From Lepidurus packardi (taxonomy: Eukaryota; Arthropoda; Branchiopoda; Notostraca; Triopsidae): a stretch of DNA of 64,000 nt. The notes under the pieces were generated by a model. It saw only the letters and a program-made list of their open reading frames with translations. It searched no databases and was not told the DNA's origin. Positions 58,881 through 64,000 of this stretch are shown piece after piece. Position 1 is the first letter of the stretch. The number at the start of each line of letters is the position of its first letter. The position numbers and the translations under genes were made by a program. The stretch spans positions 9,982,001 to 10,046,000 of the forward strand of contig JAKZAN010000007.1 of the NCBI GenBank assembly GCA_023053545.1, written 5' to 3'.

Positions 58881-61800
58881 CCTTTTCTCTCTCCTCCCGA
58901 TCTCCTTTCTCACTTTCTATTCCTCAGCAACGTTCGGCTCACAAAAAGAATCTAATTTCGGGCACCTTCTCATAGGAAATGCTAACAAGCTTTCAGCCAT
59001 GCTGATCCGAACTGCAACTTCTTTTTTTAGAAGTTCTGAAACGGAACAGCTGTTCCGTTACGACACAGCGAGATCCAACTGTTACCCAATCTTTATGTAC
59101 CTAGCCATTCTACTAGGATCGGCAGGTGAACACGGAGACATTTCTGTAGAAATACAGACACACCTGCCGTTTAACCCATCTACAGGAGCAAAATGAACAA
59201 GAAAGACCCAACTTCTACCTTCGATGAGAAGATATACACTGCAGCACGTCACATAGCGGTTCCCTTCAAAGAAATTACATAGAAATGCGCCATGTCGTGA
59301 TTCCTTTGAAAGAAATTACAGTGATTCACAGAAATATACAGTGATTCAACAGAAAGAAGTACGACAATATTAGGAATTGCTCCGGCAATTTCTGTAACAA
59401 GAAATTACACAGAAATTTGTACTTTAAAAAGGACAAATTTCTCTTTCAGGTAGAACTAAATTACTAAGTAGAGATCAATCATTAGGCAATTGAAGCTCAA
59501 AGAGACTGAACTGAGCTAGCGATTCTTAATTTTTCTTAATATAATTAATTAATAAATACAATAAAAAACAGAATATAATAATGTAATAAAAGAATAAAAT
59601 TAATGTCTCACAAGATTATATTCAGAGGAAAATTCAGGTTGCATTCGATTTAGTTCCAAGCTTTTTAAAAATTAAACAGAAATGTCTGTTTTCATTTCTT
59701 CAGAATTTTTCCTTTTCTAAAGACGGTGCAGACCAAAGAGAATCGGATCCGGAGTTCTCGGTTCAACTTTTCAACAGTAATTTGGCCTTGCATACGTTCC
59801 CGTCTCGATGTCTCGTGAACGCGCTGGCTCCGTTGACACGCGAAGAAATTGGATTATTTCTGCCAACAGAGAAGATGAGCTTCAGCGCCGAATGAATAAA
59901 ACGCAATAAACGAAGACTTTTAGCCCATTTAACTTTTCCAACATCCAACAACTTGCGAGAAACATAGGCACCCTTGTCTTAAGTCAACAGGGACATTTCT
60001 GCCCGTTCCCGGTACTTCCTATTTCTTCGTAACTCTTCGATGCTTCTGTCAATTAAAAGGACTTGGAAGACAAACAAAAAAACTTTTTGAAATAACATTT
60101 CAAGTCGAGTTTTCCTCTTCTTTTCTTGCGGAAAGGAAATTCGGCAGAAATGCTGGTAATTGCTGTGACAGGCTGAAACATCTCCTAAGCCCCGCCCTCC
60201 TCTATCCCTTCATACTTTGAACACCGTTCGGGCCTAAACGTCCCCAACGTTTTGCAATTCGACAGGGGGAAAAAAGAGAAGAACTTTTTGCCGCAGGCGA
60301 CCCCCGAGTTCAACAACTTACTCGCCACATCGGCCACGTCCTCTCAATCGAAAATCAATGGCTCCTCCCTTAACTCCTCCCCCCTCTAGCTTCTTTTCCA
60401 TACCCACTCTTTTACATTCAGTTTCAGCGGCCAAGAATCTCTGCCTATCTGTCGAAGACATCCCTCTTCAAATCCGTTAGCTAGGTTTGAGCGACCTTTA
60501 ATACAGTCCCAACAAGTCTGTCAACTTCAATCCTTTTACTTTTAACCCCAAAATAGACTACCTGTGATTCAGTGCCAAGCCAGGTTTTCCTGGCTTGGCT
60601 TGATCACTTCCTTGATTATACGGTCGCATGCATTGAATCCTAAATCTTGGTTTAGAAACCAAGCAATTTCCTCCTTGCAGAAATAGGCAGATCTATATAG
60701 AAATGTCATCTTTTGAGGAGGAAAATTAACTCCCATAGGAACTGCTTTGATTACCTTTCCAAGTCCAAAGCCAAGAAAAAACTGGGAGAAATACAGTAAA
60801 AACTAGAGTCATGGGGTTCAAACTCGTAAAAATGGAGGAGAAAATCCAGGAGAATCTTACGGGAGTTTTCTATTGTTTCACATTTGTTTTCCGGAGTCTT
60901 TAGGACCTTGGCTGTGTTCCCAGAAGCCTGGCTAGGTTCCCAGTTTCCCCTCTTAGTGTTCGGAAACCTTCGCAGCTTCCTACAAACTAAGAGAGGGGGA
61001 TCAGAATGGATCGGACGTTTTCTCTCTATATCAATACACAGCCCTATGTTTCTATCTATCAAAGCGACGCGACATAAACACAACAGACCGGGTCTTACGC
61101 CTTGAGTAAAGGCTTATACACCGGGAGATGTCCGACAAAAGGGTGGGGATGGGTATTGATCCTTATACATTCCAGGTTTTCCTACCACACAGTTGTAACA
61201 TTAATTCTTAAGCAGGTACCCTTTCCCATATAGCCTGCCACAAATTGGGTCCCTTTGTGTCCTCGCCAGTGTAGTGTAGCTTAGGCTGCCACTTTCAACA
61301 CCGAAACCTAATTTCCGATACAATCCCGGTGTGGATCAGCTTCCTAGAGTAAAAGTTGTCCCTCCTAACCCCCTAGATGCCATCCCTCACTGTCTGACAG
61401 ATCTACGTGTGCCACTAAGCTTAGTGAGCATAGCTTACCACGCGACTCGGAAAGTCTAGGTGTCGGCTGAAAATGGGCTTAAAACCTTTCTATGTATACT
61501 TAAAAGTCCCGACTCGTACATTACTGTCAACAGAAACTGAAGAAATTTGTGCGTAAAGTGAAAGCCAGGCAATCATCTTAAGAAACTAAAACCTTCAATA
61601 CGAAGCAGTCCTAAATAAGTGGTTAAAACGTCCATTCCAAGTGGAAGGGCCGGCAGAAATAAGAAATCCTCGAATGGCCTATAATTGTCGCAGAAATTCC
61701 AAGAAACGGAGCAAGTTTCCGCGAAATGTCTGAAACGTCTGTCTAAAACCTCAATAGACAAACGCCAGTGCACGTGTAGCTGACTTTGAGACAGAAATCT

Positions 61801-62841
61801 CTGCCGGGTTTATTACTGTCGCAGTTAATTCCCCAGTATCTCGCTCACTCTTCTCACCCTCATCAAACTTCGTCAAAATTCCCGACAACGAACGTTCCCA
61901 GGGGTTCCAAAGTACGCAGACACTAGCGGTTGGAGCGTCTAAAACATGGCAGAAATACTACTAGATACCCAAATTTCTACTCCCTCAACCGCCTGACGGA
62001 GCATAAAACCCGCGTTAAAAAAACTTCTTCGAAAAAAACCAAGCAGCAGGAGGGCCTCGTCAAGTCTTTCACGCGGCTTTGCACTCTGACTAATCCAATC
62101 GCAGCCGCATGACCGTGTTCTCCCTTTAATCTCCAACCTAAACAATAGAAAGAAATTCCCCTTCCGGTAGCAGCTGCTTGCCTGCTTTCTCAAAAACCTC
62201 CCAACTTATACACTTGATCTTCCGACAAGAAAAAAAACCCCGTCGAGTCAACAATAAACCAATTACTGGTCGCAAAGGCTCCGCCTCCAAAGCGTCCCTC
62301 CTTCACCTCCGAGAACAAGGACTACTAGCATGAGAGGAGGAAAAATCTTCGGCCCGTCAAAGGCAGCAATGTGGAAACTAATTAAAATGGTACCCGAGTA
62401 CTCGGTATACGGTACCAGTGCCAGTACCGCCAAGCCTCTCTTGACAAACACAAGTGGATTCAACTAGCTCCTTCCCGGAAGGTTGGGGGCCAGGCATGAT
62501 CCTAACATTGATCAAAAGGATAACTGCGGAAGAGTGTTTATAGATGGACAAAGAAGACTCTTCTTCTATACTTCCTTTCTTCTTCTTTTCTTTAATGTAA
62601 AGGAAAAAAAAGGAGAACTGAAGCCACGTCATGTACATGTGTTGAAGCTTTCTCAACAGGATTCTTTATTTTCCTTTTGGCTATGGCTCTTCCAAAACCT
62701 GCACCTGCACCGTCTGTCTTGTGTATGAGTCTTATTAGATTTTCGCGGTCTGGGTGGGAAAGCGAAGTAGATCTGTATAAAAAATAAAAATCCGCAACCT
62801 AATTTTAGTTCCCTGACACGTAAAGAGGGTACAAGAAGAAA
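58881..62841. other. Upstream region of the cyclase gene
   Basis: No gene seen; promoter and 5' UTR of the cyclase should lie at the left edge. Contains a 20 bp perfect palindrome at 59040-59059 (centre CAGCTG), a 9 bp inverted repeat 59120-59128/59161-59169, an 11 bp perfect hairpin at 60574-60599 with TTTT loop, and scattered CAGAAAT words. Confidence 0.45.
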
Positions 62842-63399
62842 ATGGCGTACATAAACGTAGTGGAACAGTTGTTGAACAGGAATCGCCGAAGGGTTAGCAG
62901 AACAGACCACTGCAGCCATACAGCAAGTTTACTGCGGTGCGGTCCGCTTAAACTAACAAATAGTTCTTATTTCTTGGCCGATGGCTATAAATACGCCAAC
63001 ACAATGATAACAGGAGAGGGTATTCAAAGGGATGGAACAATGAGGGCTATTGTGTGCTTTGGGATACAAGGAGAGCGGGTGGAGCATTTCTTTGGCAGAA
63101 ATAGTCGTAGAAATATTCCGCACAATATTGGCCCACGCTTCACCAAACCCGAGCCAACAACACAGACACGGGTGAGCCAAAAAAGGTTCAAGGATGTGAA
63201 AGAAAAAAATTGGGCAAAAACAAATGAACAACTAGAAGTTAACGACAGAAACAAAAGGAGTAGAAATATAAAGAGAATAAGGGTAACAAGGAAGAAATAC
63301 GAATCGAGCATGAATTTTCCAGTAGAAATCCTATGCCAGCTATTTGTGTCGTCTGTCAACGGGCTGATGCTGTTTGGTTGGGCAAATGATTTGAATTGA
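62842..63399 (+). CDS. Hypothetical open frame, doubtful
   Basis: 185 codons from ATG at 62842, basic in its second half (SRNIKRIRVTRKK). No recognised domain, signal peptide or relative. A 139-codon frame runs opposite it, and the region still carries GGCAGAAAT repeat words. An open frame of this length may arise by chance in 64 kb, so it is listed only as a candidate. Confidence 0.18.
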   Translation: MAYINVVEQLLNRNRRRVSRTDHCSHTASLLRCGPLKLTNSSYFLADGYKYANTMITGEGIQRDGTMRAIVCFGIQGERVEHFFGRNSRRNIPHNIGPRFTKPEPTTQTRVSQKRFKDVKEKNWAKTNEQLEVNDRNKRSRNIKRIRVTRKKYESSMNFPVEILCQLFVSSVNGLMLFGWANDLN

Positions 63400-63649
63400 T
63401 CACGGAAGGATGAACAGTCATGGAAGAACTTTAAGGATCGCAAGGATCACGTACGGTGAATGGTTAAGTAAACGAAAAATGAGAGTGAATAAATTTGAGA
63501 AAATGTAAGAAATTTTTAGAATTGTTTTCTGCAAGAATATTCTGCACAACTTTAGTAGTAACTAGTGAAAAGATTGAATGAGGATCTTATAAGTTCAGCA
63601 ATGAAACTTTGCTGACTCGAAGCAGGCAAACACGAGACAAAGATGACCC

Positions 63650-63874
63650 GACATAAGGACGCCGGGCCCCGACACAAGGACGCCGGATCTCGACACAAGG
63701 ACGCCGGACCTCGACAGAAGGACGCCGGGCTCCGACACAAGGACGCCGGGCTCCGACACAAGGACGCCGGGCTCCGACACAAGGACGCCGGGCTCCGACA
63801 CAAGGACGCCGGACCTCGACTCAAGGACGCCGGGCCCCGACAGAAGGACGCCGGACCTCGACAGAAGGACGCCT
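63650..63874. repeat. 21 bp minisatellite
   Basis: About eleven units of CGACACAAGGACGCCGGACCT with small changes. It is a multiple of three, so both strands stay open; the resulting RHKDAGP-like peptides are not taken as coding. Confidence 0.95.
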
Positions 63875-63877
63875 AAC

Positions 63878-63965
63878 CCAATCTAACGTATCCCAACCTT
63901 TCCTAACGTACACTAATGTTACCTAACTTAACCTAGCCTAACCTAACCAAACCTAAGCTAAACTT
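63878..63965. repeat. Degenerate CCTAA array
   Basis: Imperfect CCTAACCTAA, CTAACGTA and ACCTAACTTA units directly after the 21 bp minisatellite. Resembles arthropod TTAGG telomere sequence read on the other strand. Confidence 0.6.
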
Positions 63966-64000
63966 ACTTTGTGACGTACTTTTTTTTTAGTAATTTCTCC

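Noticed and set aside
58555-59196. 213-codon plus-strand frame
   Set aside because: Overlaps the cyclase N-terminal exon antisense, where the opposite frame joins in phase to the rest of the gene.
63643-63876. Peptide repeats RHKDAGP on one strand and SEPGVLV-like on the other
   Set aside because: 21 bp minisatellite with no stop codon in several frames; not evidence of a protein.

Overview
The window is eukaryotic and most likely from an arthropod. The genes carry short introns (about 50-75 bp inside coding regions), and the array promoters carry a CAGT-centred start-site-like motif. Degenerate CCTAA/TTAGG arrays occur at 14.5 kb and at the right end, and the only broadly recognisable gene is an animal transmembrane adenylyl cyclase. 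The species cannot be named from sequence alone. No rRNA, tRNA, CRISPR or viral genes were recognised.

Left part (1-15.8 kb): mostly non-coding, duplication-rich DNA holding two intronless minus-strand genes (1649-2806 and 9871-11685). They are paralogues: secreted or membrane-anchored, mucin-like proteins with a signal peptide, a short EPSWxPxET motif, a hydrophobic block, a Ser/Thr-rich repeat region and a shared C-terminal tail. Between and around them lie a tandem duplication of about 1.1 kb (4.2-6.8 kb), an 11-mer satellite-like repeat, a hAT-like MITE and a 245 bp tandem duplication.

Middle (16-43.5 kb): a head-to-tail, plus-strand array of one gene family. I reconstruct 14 intact three-exon genes and at least eight broken copies or fragments. 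Exon 1 encodes a signal peptide, exon 2 a PAN/Apple-like cysteine domain, and exon 3 a second cysteine-rich domain that I do not recognise. Both introns are phase 1, and every model sums to a multiple of three (204-211 residues). Three promoter/exon-1 subtypes (MAG-, MAY/MAF- and MAL/MAH-) recur in the order B-A-C, which points to growth by multi-gene block duplication, gene conversion and decay. A CAGTGTTCC-like element sits exactly 32 bp before the ATG of eleven genes, across otherwise diverged leaders.

Right part (45.3-58.9 kb): one minus-strand gene of 21 coding exons for a class III transmembrane adenylyl cyclase of the vertebrate type 5/6 group, about 1179 residues. All exon phases close, and two introns appear to be GC-AG. 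Its long 5' introns and the upstream DNA to 63.2 kb are crowded with the word ATTTCTGCAGTAAT and its variants. The window ends in a 21 bp tandem repeat followed by degenerate CCTAA repeats.

The cyclase makes cAMP at the plasma membrane. The array and the mucin-like genes look like fast-evolving secreted surface, mucosal or effector proteins. There is no sequence evidence linking them functionally to the cyclase.
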